Below, in pieces: positions 6,481-13,243 of a stretch of 13,243 bases of DNA (positions within the stretch are counted from its first letter, which is position 1; every line of letters begins with the position of its first letter). The stretch is from assembly GCA_009843565.1 (NCBI GenBank), contig VYDF01000152.1, positions 1-13,243 of the forward strand, given 5' to 3'. The translations under genes were made by a program, and so were the position numbers. The stretch is from Acidimicrobiia bacterium (GTDB lineage: Bacteria > Actinomycetota > Acidimicrobiia > Acidimicrobiales > Bin134). The notes below the pieces were generated by a model. It saw only the letters and a list, made by a program, of their open reading frames with translations. It ran no database searches and was not told where the DNA came from.

Positions 6481-7209
6481 GTGTCAGCGCTGCTGGCCGT
6501 CGAAGGGCTGGTGAAGTCCTTCGGGGTGAGGGTGATCGACGACCTGTCGCTGTCGGTGGAACCCTGTGACGCCCTCGGCGTGGTCGGCCCCAACGGCGCG
6601 GGCAAGACCACCATGCTCAACCTGTTGGCCGGTGATTTGTCACCCGACGAGGGGCGAGTTCTGTTCCAAGGCGAGGACGTCACCCGGACTCCCGCCGAAG
6701 CCCGCTGTCGAATGGGTATCGCCCGCACCTCCCAGATCCCCCGGCCATTCGAGGGGATGACCGTGTTTGAGAACGTGCTGGTAGGAGCGGTATTCGGCGC
6801 TGGCGTACCCCGGAGGGAGGCCGACGCGGTGGACATCGTGGTGTCGTCGCTGGAGCGGGCCGGCATGCTGGCCGATGCCAACCGCACCGCCGGATCGCTG
6901 CCGCTTTTGGGACGCAAACGGCTGGAGCTGGCCCGGGCCCTTTCTACCGAGCCAACCATCCTGCTGCTCGATGAGATCGCCGGGGGCCTCACCGAGGGCG
7001 AGGTGGATGAGTTGGTGGGCACCATCCAGTCCATCCACACCGGGGGAGTCACCATCGTGTGGATCGAGCACATCGTTCACGCTTTGCTGCGGGTGGTGGA
7101 CCGGATCATGGCCATGAGCTTCGGGGTCAAGATTGCCGAAGGCGATCCGGAGACGGTCATGGCCAGCCCCGAGGTGCAGGAGGTGTACATGGGGGTGGAG
7201 CCGGAGTGA
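6481..7209 (+). CDS. livG: ABC importer ATPase, LivG type
   Basis: This 242-residue nucleotide-binding subunit has Walker A GPNGAGKT (36-43), Q-loop Q85 in ARTSQIPRPFEGMTVFEN, a signature region PLLGRKRLELARAL (141-154), Walker B ILLLDE (160-165) and a switch histidine H197 in IEHIVHAL. The GRKRLELARAL form of the signature is usual for a LivG subgroup and does not imply loss of activity. With the next ATPase it would form a heterodimer driving the two permeases. The start is GTG 6481 behind a GGGGGTGAG tract around 6466-6474. The 63 bases before it are the only real gap inside the importer block. The gene overlaps the next one by GTGA. Confidence 0.93.
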   Translation: MSALLAVEGLVKSFGVRVIDDLSLSVEPCDALGVVGPNGAGKTTMLNLLAGDLSPDEGRVLFQGEDVTRTPAEARCRMGIARTSQIPRPFEGMTVFENVLVGAVFGAGVPRREADAVDIVVSSLERAGMLADANRTAGSLPLLGRKRLELARALSTEPTILLLDEIAGGLTEGEVDELVGTIQSIHTGGVTIVWIEHIVHALLRVVDRIMAMSFGVKIAEGDPETVMASPEVQEVYMGVEPE

Positions 7210-7946
7210 GCCCGTTGTTGGAAGTGTCGGAGCTGTCGTCGGGCTACGGCGACTTTCAGGCGCTTTACGACCTTTCAATCACGGTGAACGAGGGCGAGAC
7301 CCTGGCGGTGATCGGGGCCAATGGCGCGGGCAAGACCACCCTGTTGCGGGCCATCACCGGGCTCGTTCCGACGTGGTCGGGGACGGTTCGGTTTGACGGA
7401 CAAAATCTGCTCCCGGTTCCGGCTCACAAGCGGGTGGCTGAGGGCATCACCATGGTGCCCGAGGGCCGGCTGTTGTTCCCCAGCCTGAACGTGCGGGAGA
7501 ACTTGTTGGTGGGAGGCCACGGTCGGCGACCTGGACCTTGGACGGTAGAGCGAGTGGTGGAAGTATTCCCCCTGTTAGCGCCGCTTTTGGGCCGTGCCTC
7601 GTCGGTGCTGTCGGGCGGCGAGCAGCAGGCGGTGGCCATCGGGCGGGCGCTCATGGCCAACCCCCGGCTGATCTTGCTCGACGAAGTGTCGCTCGGACTG
7701 GCTCCGGTGGTGGTGCGCCAGCTCTATGCAGCACTGCCCGAGATCACCGCCCACGGCGCTACTGCCCTAGTGGTGGAACAAGACATCGGCCAAGCCATGG
7801 CCGTGGCCGACCAAGTGGTGTGCCTCCTAGAAGGGCGGGTGTCGCTGGAAGGTCCGTCGGCCGGTCTGGAGCGCGCTGACATCACCGCGGCCTACTTCGG
7901 AATGGGCCACCGTCTCGAAGCCGGTGAAGAAGGGGACCGGGGCTGA
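7206..7946 (+). CDS. livF: ABC importer ATPase, LivF type
   Basis: This is a 246-residue nucleotide-binding subunit with Walker A GANGAGKT (37-44), the LivF-specific MVPEGRLLFPSLNVREN around the Q-loop, signature LSGGEQQAVAIGRAL and Walker B LILLDE. The switch position reads VVEQDIGQAM, with Q in place of His, which is normal for LivF proteins. I chose GTG 7206 within a GTGA overlap with the LivG gene. The upstream in-frame ATG at 7059 would add 49 residues of non-homologous sequence read out of frame through the LivG gene. The stop overlaps the permease start as TGATG. Confidence 0.93.
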   Translation: MSPLLEVSELSSGYGDFQALYDLSITVNEGETLAVIGANGAGKTTLLRAITGLVPTWSGTVRFDGQNLLPVPAHKRVAEGITMVPEGRLLFPSLNVRENLLVGGHGRRPGPWTVERVVEVFPLLAPLLGRASSVLSGGEQQAVAIGRALMANPRLILLDEVSLGLAPVVVRQLYAALPEITAHGATALVVEQDIGQAMAVADQVVCLLEGRVSLEGPSAGLERADITAAYFGMGHRLEAGEEGDRG

Positions 7947-8824
7947 TGGAGTGGGTCAACGCCATCGTCCAGGGCATCCTGCTGGGTGGGTTGTTCGCCC
8001 TGTTTGCCACCGGATTGTCATTGGCTTTCGGGGTGATGCGCTTCGGCAACTTGGCCCACGGAGACCTGGCCATTCTGGCCGCCTTCCTGGCGGTGTCGTT
8101 CGCGTCAACCCTTGATGTCAACCCCTTTGTGACCATGGCCTTGGTGGTGCCGATCATGGCGGCGGGCGGCTATGTACTCCAGCGGTTCGGATTCAACTGG
8201 TCGATTGGCGCCGATCCCCTTCCATCCATCTTGGTCACGTTTGGTTTGGCGGTGGTGATCCAAAACGCCTTGCTTGAGCAGTATTCGGCCGATTCCCAAG
8301 GCCTCGATGTCGGCTCATTCGAGACCCGCAGCATCGAATTCACCGATGACATCGCGGTGGGTTGGTTTCCAGTGCTGATTCTGGGGGTGGCAGTGGTGGT
8401 GCTGGTGGGGCTTCAGCTCTTCTTGTCGTTCACTCGGATGGGCCGGGCCTTCCGTGCCACCTCCGACAACCCCTCCACTGCCCGGCTGATGGGCATCAAC
8501 GACCGCAACATCTACGCCGTGGTCATGGCCATCGCCTTCGCCACCGTGGCCGTGGCCGGTCTCTTCTTGGGCATTCGCCAGACCTTCGGCCCCACCGACG
8601 GGCCCGCCCAGCTCATCTTCGCCTTTGAGGCGGTGGTGATCGGCGGCTTGGGCTCTCTGTGGGGCACGCTGCTCGGGGGCATCATCCTGGGCGTGGCCCA
8701 GACGGTGGGCAACCAGGTTGACGTGGAGTACAACGTGCTCTCCGGGCCGCTATTCGGCCACCTGATCTTTCTGGTGGTGCTGGCCGTGCGGCCATCGGGC
8801 CTTTTGGGACGGAGCCAGCAATGA
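7946..8824 (+). CDS. livH: ABC importer permease, LivH type
   Basis: This 292-residue hydrophobic protein has about eight membrane segments, near residues 9-29, 36-54, 60-78, 91-108, 132-156, 190-212, 225-250 and 265-285. The opening GILLGGLFALFATGLSLAFGV followed by RFGNLAHGD is the LivH hallmark. GGLGSLWGTLLGGIILG near the C-terminus is the conserved cytoplasmic loop that contacts the ATPase. It forms half of the transmembrane channel with the next gene product. ATG 7946 shares its A with the LivF stop (TGATG), and a purine-rich GAAGAAGGGGA lies just upstream. Substrate is inferred only from the operon. Confidence 0.92.
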   Translation: MEWVNAIVQGILLGGLFALFATGLSLAFGVMRFGNLAHGDLAILAAFLAVSFASTLDVNPFVTMALVVPIMAAGGYVLQRFGFNWSIGADPLPSILVTFGLAVVIQNALLEQYSADSQGLDVGSFETRSIEFTDDIAVGWFPVLILGVAVVVLVGLQLFLSFTRMGRAFRATSDNPSTARLMGINDRNIYAVVMAIAFATVAVAGLFLGIRQTFGPTDGPAQLIFAFEAVVIGGLGSLWGTLLGGIILGVAQTVGNQVDVEYNVLSGPLFGHLIFLVVLAVRPSGLLGRSQQ

Positions 8825-9882
8825 GCGGTTATCGCATCTCTCGGCGCACTCCGGAGTCCACCGTCGGCCTCATCGGCTTCGGCGCGCTGGTGGTGGTGTT
8901 GGCAACGCTGCCATGGTGGGATTCCGACGGCAGCCTCCAAACGCCGCTGGTGGCCATCTTGTATTACCTGGCCCTGGCCCAAATGTGGAACCTGCTGGCC
9001 GGGTTCGCGGGGCTGGTCTCCATCGGCCAGCAGATGTTTGTGGGCATCGGCGTGTACGGGCTGCTCCAGATGGCCGAGGTTGGGGGCGTGGACCCGTATG
9101 TGGCGATACCGCTGGCCGGATTGCTGGCCGCGGGGTTGTCGATTCCGGTGGCGGCGTTCGCCTTCCGGCTGCGGGGTGGTTACTTCGCCATCGGCACCTG
9201 GGTAGTGGCCGAGGTGATGCGGCTGCTGACCACCGAGAGCAACGACTTCCGGGGTGGCGATGTGAGGGCGCTCACTCGGGAGTCTCTGGGCGGATACTCG
9301 CTGGAGACCCGCACTAATTCGGTGTACTGGCTGGCCCTGGCACTGGCGGTAGGGGGCACGGCCATCGTGGTGCTGGTGCTGCGCAGCCGGCTGGGGCTGG
9401 CCCTGCGGGCCGCTCGCGACAACGAGGGTGGGGCCCGAAGCCTGGGGGTGAGCATCGGCCGGGCCCAGTTGATCACCTGGGTGGTGGTGGCGTTTTGGAC
9501 CGGATGCACCGGGGCGGTGATTCTGCTCCACACCACTTCCACCACCGCGGGGTCAGCGTTCAGCGTCACCCGGTGGACCGCGCTGGTGATCTTCATGGTG
9601 GTGATCGGCGGGGTCGGTTCCACCACCGGGCCGATCATCGGCGTGCTGGTGTACTGGATTATTGACGAGCAACTTGGTGACGCCGATGCCTGGCGGTTCA
9701 TCATCCTGGGGGGCATTGCCGCGGTGATGGCCACGGTGGCTCCCAAAGGCGTCTACGGCTTGCTTCAGCAGTGGCGGCCATTGCAGTTCTTCCCGGTGCG
9801 CCGACGTTTGGCGGGCGGGCCGAGCACAAACACACCGCCTCAAGCGGCAGAGCCCGAAGTCGTCGTGGAGGAGGGTCAGTGA
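8821..9882 (+). CDS. livM: ABC importer permease, LivM type
   Basis: This 353-residue polytopic membrane protein has the LivM signatures NLLAGFAGLVSIGQQMFVGI (residues 58-77), RLRGGYFAIGTWVVAEV, RAARDNEGGARSLGV and GGVGSTTGPIIGVLVYW. It pairs with the LivH-type permease. The charged, Pro-rich tail of about 30 residues (after PVRRRLAGGPS) lies beyond the last membrane segment and is probably a flexible cytoplasmic extension. The start is in an ATGA overlap with the preceding permease, and the stop is in a GTGA overlap with the thiolase. The importer is therefore translationally tied to catabolic genes on both sides. Confidence 0.92.
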   Translation: MSGYRISRRTPESTVGLIGFGALVVVLATLPWWDSDGSLQTPLVAILYYLALAQMWNLLAGFAGLVSIGQQMFVGIGVYGLLQMAEVGGVDPYVAIPLAGLLAAGLSIPVAAFAFRLRGGYFAIGTWVVAEVMRLLTTESNDFRGGDVRALTRESLGGYSLETRTNSVYWLALALAVGGTAIVVLVLRSRLGLALRAARDNEGGARSLGVSIGRAQLITWVVVAFWTGCTGAVILLHTTSTTAGSAFSVTRWTALVIFMVVIGGVGSTTGPIIGVLVYWIIDEQLGDADAWRFIILGGIAAVMATVAPKGVYGLLQQWRPLQFFPVRRRLAGGPSTNTPPQAAEPEVVVEEGQ

Positions 9883-11060
9883 CCGGCGATGTGTTCGTTG
9901 TTGACGCGGTGAGGACGCCGGTGGGGCGCATCGGAGGGGCGCTGGCCGGGGTTCGGCCCGATGACCTGGCTGGTGGAGTGATCGCCGCCTTGGTGGAGCG
10001 GTGTCCCGAGTTGGATCCGGCCCGGATCGACGACGTGTACTTCGGCAACAGCAATGGGGCAGGAGAGGAGAATCGAAACGTGGCCCGGATGGCCAGTTTG
10101 CTGGCCGGACTGCCCACCTCGGTGCCCGGTGTCACCCAGAATCGGCTATGCGGCTCGGGTTTGGAGGCGGTGATCGGGGCCAGCCGGGAGGTGGCGGTGG
10201 GCGACGCCGATGTGGTGATCGCTGGCGGAGTGGAGTCGATGAGCCGGGCGCCCTGGGTGGTGGCCAAGCCGGAACGGCCATACGAGCGGGGGCATCAGCA
10301 GATGCACTCCACCACGCTGGGATGGCGGCTGGTCAACCCTCGTCACCCTGACCAATGGACGGTGGCACTGGGAGAAGGGGCCGAGATCTTGGCCGACGCC
10401 TACGAGATCTCCCGGCCGGTCCAAGACGCCTACGCCCTTCGCAGTCATCAGAAGGCTGCTGCCGCGTGGCGGGCGGGCCGGTTTGACGACGAGGTGGTGC
10501 CGCCGTGGGGCGCGGAGCTGGCTGACGACGAGTGCATCCGCCCGGACACCACTGCTGACGCACTGGCCCGGCTGCGTCCCGCATTTCGATCCGATGGGAC
10601 AGTCACCGCAGGGAATGCCTCGCCGATGAACGACGGCGCTGCCGCCCTTCTGCTGGCCTCGGAGGCTGGGTTGGATTTGATCGGGCGACCCCCGTTGGCT
10701 CGGGTGGCCAGCCGGGCGGTGACTGGTGTGGACCCTCACATGTACGGCATCGGCCCGGTGCAGGCAGTCCAAACCGCCCTGAAGCGGGCGGGGATCGATT
10801 GGTCAGACCTGTCGGTGTTCGAATTGAACGAGGCGTTTGCCGCCCAGACGCTGGCCTGCCTCAAGGAGTGGCCCGAGCTGGATCAGGGCATCGTCAACCC
10901 CAACGGCGGGGCGATTGCCATCGGGCATCCTGTCGGCGCATCGGGAGCCCGAATTGCGGTCACGCTGACCCACCAGCTCAAGCGGACTGGCGGCTGGGGC
11001 GTGGCCACCTTGTGTATCGGCGTTGGCCAGGGCATTGCCGTGGTGTTGGAGTCGGCTTAA
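9879..11060 (+). CDS. pcaF: 3-oxoadipyl-CoA thiolase (PcaF/PaaJ type)
   Basis: This 393-residue thiolase has nucleophile C91 in NRLCGSG, the ELNEAFAAQ motif (316-324), H350 in GGAIAIGHPVGASG and second cysteine C379 in TLCIGVGQG, so all catalytic residues are present. GNSNGAGEENRNVARMASLL (57-76) and STTLGWRLVNP (144-154) are more like 3-oxoadipyl-CoA thiolases such as PcaF and PaaJ than plain acetoacetyl-CoA thiolases. It would split 3-oxoadipyl-CoA with CoA into succinyl-CoA and acetyl-CoA, the last step of the pathway. GTG 9879, in a GTGA overlap with the permease, is the correct start; the in-frame ATG 9771 would add 36 unrelated residues. It is the last gene of the operon. Confidence 0.92.
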   Translation: MTGDVFVVDAVRTPVGRIGGALAGVRPDDLAGGVIAALVERCPELDPARIDDVYFGNSNGAGEENRNVARMASLLAGLPTSVPGVTQNRLCGSGLEAVIGASREVAVGDADVVIAGGVESMSRAPWVVAKPERPYERGHQQMHSTTLGWRLVNPRHPDQWTVALGEGAEILADAYEISRPVQDAYALRSHQKAAAAWRAGRFDDEVVPPWGAELADDECIRPDTTADALARLRPAFRSDGTVTAGNASPMNDGAAALLLASEAGLDLIGRPPLARVASRAVTGVDPHMYGIGPVQAVQTALKRAGIDWSDLSVFELNEAFAAQTLACLKEWPELDQGIVNPNGGAIAIGHPVGASGARIAVTLTHQLKRTGGWGVATLCIGVGQGIAVVLESA

Positions 11061-11092
11061 CCGATCCTGGTGGTGCCACTGGAGGTCAATGC
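11061..11092. other. Short convergent gap, no terminator recognised
   Basis: Only 32 bases separate the thiolase stop from the stop of the opposing oxidoreductase gene. I see no stem followed by a T-run on either strand, so readthrough or a factor-dependent end is likely. Confidence 0.5.
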
Positions 11093-12103
11093 TCAGCTCT
11101 TGAGGTTGTCGAACAGCTCGGCGACCAGGGGTTGGGGGGCGCCGTGGAGGGAGAGGTGGACGCGATCGGCCAGGCCGCCGAAGCGATTGTGAATCTCCGC
11201 GGCGGCCTCGGCGGGGGTGCCTTGGATGCTGAGGGTGTGGACCATCTCGTCGTCCCACACGTCGCCGATGTCGCCCCAGCGGCCCTGCTTGGTGAGGCGG
11301 TTGAGCTCGTCTTGCAGTTCGCCCCAGCCGTGGGCGTCGAGCACCACCCGATATGCCGGGGTGGAGCCGTAGAAGCCAAGGTTGGAACGGCAGAGCTGCT
11401 CTACCCGCCAAGCCTCTGCCTCGTCGGCATCATCTTCGTACAGCCCGACGATCACCCCTACACCGAAGAGGAAGTCGTCCCGGCTGCGCCCAGCGGCGGC
11501 CAAGCCCGCCTGTACTGCGGTGAGTGTCTTGGTCCGCAGGAACTTCTCGGAGCAGAACGGGTGGATCAAGATGCCGTCGGCGGTCTCGGCCACCATTTTG
11601 GTCATCTTGGGACCCAGCGCCCCGGCCCAGATGGGCGGCGTGCCCCACTCCAGCGGCTCGGGCTCGAAGATCGGGGTGGAGAGGGTGAAGGTGTAGTAGT
11701 CGCCCTTGAAGTCGAGGGGGTCGCCATCCTGCCACCGGGCGAAGATGGCCTTGGTGGCGGCCATCAGCTCTCTCATCTGGGCCACCGGGCGGTCCCACAG
11801 CGAGCTGTAGCGCTTGGTGATGTGAGGCTTGATCTGCGACCCCAGGCCCAGGGCGAACTTCCCATCCGACAGCCGGTGCAGGTCGAATGACTGGTAGGCC
11901 AGGTGCATCGGGCTGCGGGGCAATGCGATGGCCACGTTGGTGTAGAGGTCGAGGCCGGTGTCCTGGGCCGCACTCAGCAGCGGGAAGAACACGTCGCGCT
12001 GGCCCTCGAAAGTAAAGACCCCGTCGACCCCCATGGCCTCATAGGCCTGGGCTTGGTCTCGAGTCCCAGCCAGATCAGCAGACAGCGGCATGTCGAATTT
12101 CAT
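11093..12103 (-). CDS. F420-dependent LLM-class oxidoreductase (MSMEG_2256-type family)
   Basis: This 336-residue protein is a luciferase-like monooxygenase superfamily barrel. The pattern SDGKFALGLGSQIKPHITKRY (79-99) with MHLAYQSFDL just before it is typical of the actinobacterial family named after Mycobacterium smegmatis MSMEG_2256, which is predicted to use coenzyme F420. TPPIWAGALGPKM and ETADGILIHPF in the middle are the usual cofactor-side strands. The substrate is unknown in that family, and the reaction could be a hydride transfer to or from an aromatic, aldehyde or enone. ATG 12103 has GAGGGTGA just upstream. It lies 43 bases after an unrecognised gene on the same strand and converges on the hydroquinone operon, so a shared role is possible but not shown. 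Confidence 0.85.
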   Translation of the reverse strand: MKFDMPLSADLAGTRDQAQAYEAMGVDGVFTFEGQRDVFFPLLSAAQDTGLDLYTNVAIALPRSPMHLAYQSFDLHRLSDGKFALGLGSQIKPHITKRYSSLWDRPVAQMRELMAATKAIFARWQDGDPLDFKGDYYTFTLSTPIFEPEPLEWGTPPIWAGALGPKMTKMVAETADGILIHPFCSEKFLRTKTLTAVQAGLAAAGRSRDDFLFGVGVIVGLYEDDADEAEAWRVEQLCRSNLGFYGSTPAYRVVLDAHGWGELQDELNRLTKQGRWGDIGDVWDDEMVHTLSIQGTPAEAAAEIHNRFGGLADRVHLSLHGAPQPLVAELFDNLKS

Positions 12104-12143
12104 GGGTTCACCCTCACTTGGCTGCTGGCAATGTCGAATTTCA
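12090..12143. repeat. 13-base direct repeat at the oxidoreductase gene start
   Basis: ATGTCGAATTTCA occurs at 12090-12102 and again at 12131-12143, 41 bases apart. On the minus strand the first copy is the start of the oxidoreductase gene (codons for M-K-F-D), and the second is an imperfect echo upstream of it. Similarity fades immediately after the 13 bases. Confidence 0.85.
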
Positions 12144-12144
12144 C
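12100..12144 (-). CDS. Possible 14-codon leader ORF overlapping the oxidoreductase start
   Basis: GTG at 12144 begins MKFDIASSQVRVNP, whose TGA stop overlaps the oxidoreductase ATG as ATGA. AAAGG lies 9 bases before the GTG, an acceptable ribosome binding site. The first four residues copy the oxidoreductase N-terminus (MKFD). It could be a coupling leader peptide that carries ribosomes from the upstream gene, or a relic of a duplicated start. No known family can be assigned to a peptide this short. Confidence 0.3.
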   Translation of the reverse strand: MKFDIASSQVRVNP

Positions 12145-12146
12145 AG

Positions 12147-13238
12147 TCAGGAGCCTTTCAAGCGGGGGAACATCGGGAAGGGGACCTCTTCAGCGTCCTC
12201 CTGCTCGGGAAGGCCGCCGGCGAAGACAGGCCACACCGTCTCGGCGGTGTGGGGGTGGGGGATCGACCAGTCGAACTCGTCGTCGATGCCCAGCATGTTG
12301 GTGAACGGCCACATCAGTCCCCGGAAGTAGACATGGGTGCCGTTGTGGACCTTCTCCTCGAAGGTCCAGGTGTTCATCAATCGGTAGGCGTCGGCTTGGG
12401 CCTTCTTTATCGCGGCCAGGATGTCGGGCATCTCCTCCCGGTCCACTGGCACCAGTTCCCCGCCGGGCCGGGGCTCGAACACCGACATGGCCTCCAGCCA
12501 GGCCAGGTTGTCGGCTGGTACTGAGAACGTGGTGGACAGATCGTTCACCCGGTTGTGGATGCCGGGGCGGAAGACCAAGCCCACCACCAGGTTCTGGTAG
12601 GGGACATCGGCGGCCACGTGGCTCCACGGGATCCAGCTCTGGGCCAGCGAGGAGAACTCCCGAACGATCATGTGGCGGCCGTTGGGCAGCGGGTAGGGGC
12701 CGGTGTCTCCCGTGCCCAGCCTGGTGTCGAGGTACAACAGGAAGAGGTACTGCTGGAGTCCGGCCACGAATCGGCGGGCCGTCCGGTTGTCGCCGTCGCC
12801 CTCCACCGGCCACGAGGCCTCATAGAGGGTGTCGATGACCTCGGGGTCACACGTCCGCAGCGTGTCGGCCGCGTCCCAGCACGAGCGGAACCCGTCGCCC
12901 CGCCATGGCTCCACCCAGCGGATCCAGTAGTCCATGAGGAAGCGCACCCGATCCTCAACGTCGTCCACCTGGGTGATGAGCCCCATGGCCGCCAGCTCCT
13001 CCAGCGCCCTCCAGCCGCCGAACGGGATGCACACAAGGGCGAAGGGGTGGGCGTTGGTGGTTTGCGTCCCCGGCCCCCGCATTCTGGCCCCCAACTCGGA
13101 CGCCTCCATTACCTCGTCGCAGCGGGCCAAGATGTCGGGCCAGCGCAGCCAGGCCTCCATGCCCGAGTAGCCGGTGTACTCCCGCACGGGAATGAGCCCC
13201 GAGGTGAGGCCGGTGCGCCGCTTGGAGTTCTCCGACAC
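12147..13238 (-). CDS. Uncharacterised soluble protein, about 360 residues; start may lie beyond the window
   Basis: I do not recognise this protein. The open frame runs from GTG 13238 to TGA 12147 (363 residues) and stays open to the window edge, so a start further upstream is possible. It has no signal peptide or membrane segment and is rich in Trp, Asp and Pro. Features that may be conserved include NAHPFALVCIPFGGWRALEE (62-81), YWIRWVEPWRG (104-114), GRHMIVREFSSLAQSWIPWS (187-206), FRPGIHNRVND (223-233) and KVHNGTHVYFRGLMWPFTN (296-314). The last of these, with H228, H298 and H302, might mark a metal or substrate site. High-GC codon use with G/C third positions supports that it is a real gene. 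It precedes the F420-type oxidoreductase gene by 43 bases on the same strand and is probably cotranscribed with it. Confidence 0.75.
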   Translation of the reverse strand: MSENSKRRTGLTSGLIPVREYTGYSGMEAWLRWPDILARCDEVMEASELGARMRGPGTQTTNAHPFALVCIPFGGWRALEELAAMGLITQVDDVEDRVRFLMDYWIRWVEPWRGDGFRSCWDAADTLRTCDPEVIDTLYEASWPVEGDGDNRTARRFVAGLQQYLFLLYLDTRLGTGDTGPYPLPNGRHMIVREFSSLAQSWIPWSHVAADVPYQNLVVGLVFRPGIHNRVNDLSTTFSVPADNLAWLEAMSVFEPRPGGELVPVDREEMPDILAAIKKAQADAYRLMNTWTFEEKVHNGTHVYFRGLMWPFTNMLGIDDEFDWSIPHPHTAETVWPVFAGGLPEQEDAEEVPFPMFPRLKGS

Positions 13239-13243
13239 AAGGA

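Noticed and set aside
6901..6975. Apparently degenerate ABC signature (PLLGRKRLE) in the LivG-type ATPase
   Set aside because: This GRKRLE form is normal for a known LivG subgroup, and the Walker motifs and switch histidine are intact, so it is not evidence of an inactive ATPase.
5997..7073. 358-codon open frame on the minus strand
   Set aside because: It covers the end of the binding protein and most of the LivG gene, is Ser/Arg/Pro-rich and has no recognisable domain; it is an antisense artefact.
7059..7205. Upstream start for the LivF-type ATPase
   Set aside because: The added 49 residues are the LivG gene read in another frame; GTG 7206 overlaps the LivG stop and matches the family length.
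8512..9531. 339-codon open frame on the minus strand
   Set aside because: It is opposite the two permease genes and its translation is dominated by His, Gln, Arg and Pro, as expected for the complement of hydrophobic coding sequence.
9771..9878. Upstream start for the thiolase
   Set aside because: It would add 36 residues encoded by the permease tail in another frame; thiolases begin within a few residues of VFVVDAVRTP.
11061..11092. Possible bidirectional terminator between the convergent genes
   Set aside because: The only pairing I found (GTGG/CCAC) leaves a 2-base loop and lacks a T-run on either strand.

Overview
The window comes from a high-GC bacterium that is very probably an actinomycete-lineage organism (Actinomycetota), with Acidimicrobiia as my best guess. 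The clues are dense GTG/ATG starts with 4-base overlaps, a Tat-type lipoprotein whose mature start reads CGNDDD followed by an Ala/Pro/Thr linker, and an F420-type luciferase-like oxidoreductase. There are no RNA genes, insertion sequences or CRISPR arrays, and no gap above 300 bases.

Left edge (1-736, minus): an IclR-family regulator of the PcaR/PcaU/PobR kind, cut at its C-terminus by the window edge. The 141-base divergent region that follows (737-877) holds two 17-base palindromes exactly 19 bases apart. Their half-site (GTTCG) matches the operators known for this regulator family.

Main operon (878-11060, plus): ten genes, most of them overlapping by 4 bases. In order they are the small and large subunits of a hydroquinone 1,2-dioxygenase (HapCD/PnpCD type), subunits A and B of a 3-oxoadipate CoA-transferase (CatIJ type), maleylacetate reductase, a five-gene branched-chain-amino-acid-type (HAAT) ABC importer (lipoprotein binding protein, two ATPases, two permeases), and 3-oxoadipyl-CoA thiolase. 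Read as a pathway: hydroquinone is cleaved to 4-hydroxymuconic semialdehyde, which is oxidised to maleylacetate, reduced to 3-oxoadipate, activated to 3-oxoadipyl-CoA and split to succinyl-CoA plus acetyl-CoA. The 4-hydroxymuconic semialdehyde dehydrogenase step, and whatever enzyme produces hydroquinone, are not encoded here. The importer lies between pathway genes, so I infer that it takes up the aromatic growth substrate or a precursor.

Right part (11093-13243, minus): a two-gene convergent unit with an unrecognised soluble protein of about 360 residues (its start may lie beyond the window) followed by an F420-dependent LLM-class oxidoreductase of the MSMEG_2256 type. Between them is a 13-base direct repeat of the oxidoreductase gene's own start, which creates a 14-codon mini-ORF overlapping the true start codon. 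Whether this unit belongs to the hydroquinone pathway cannot be decided from the sequence.
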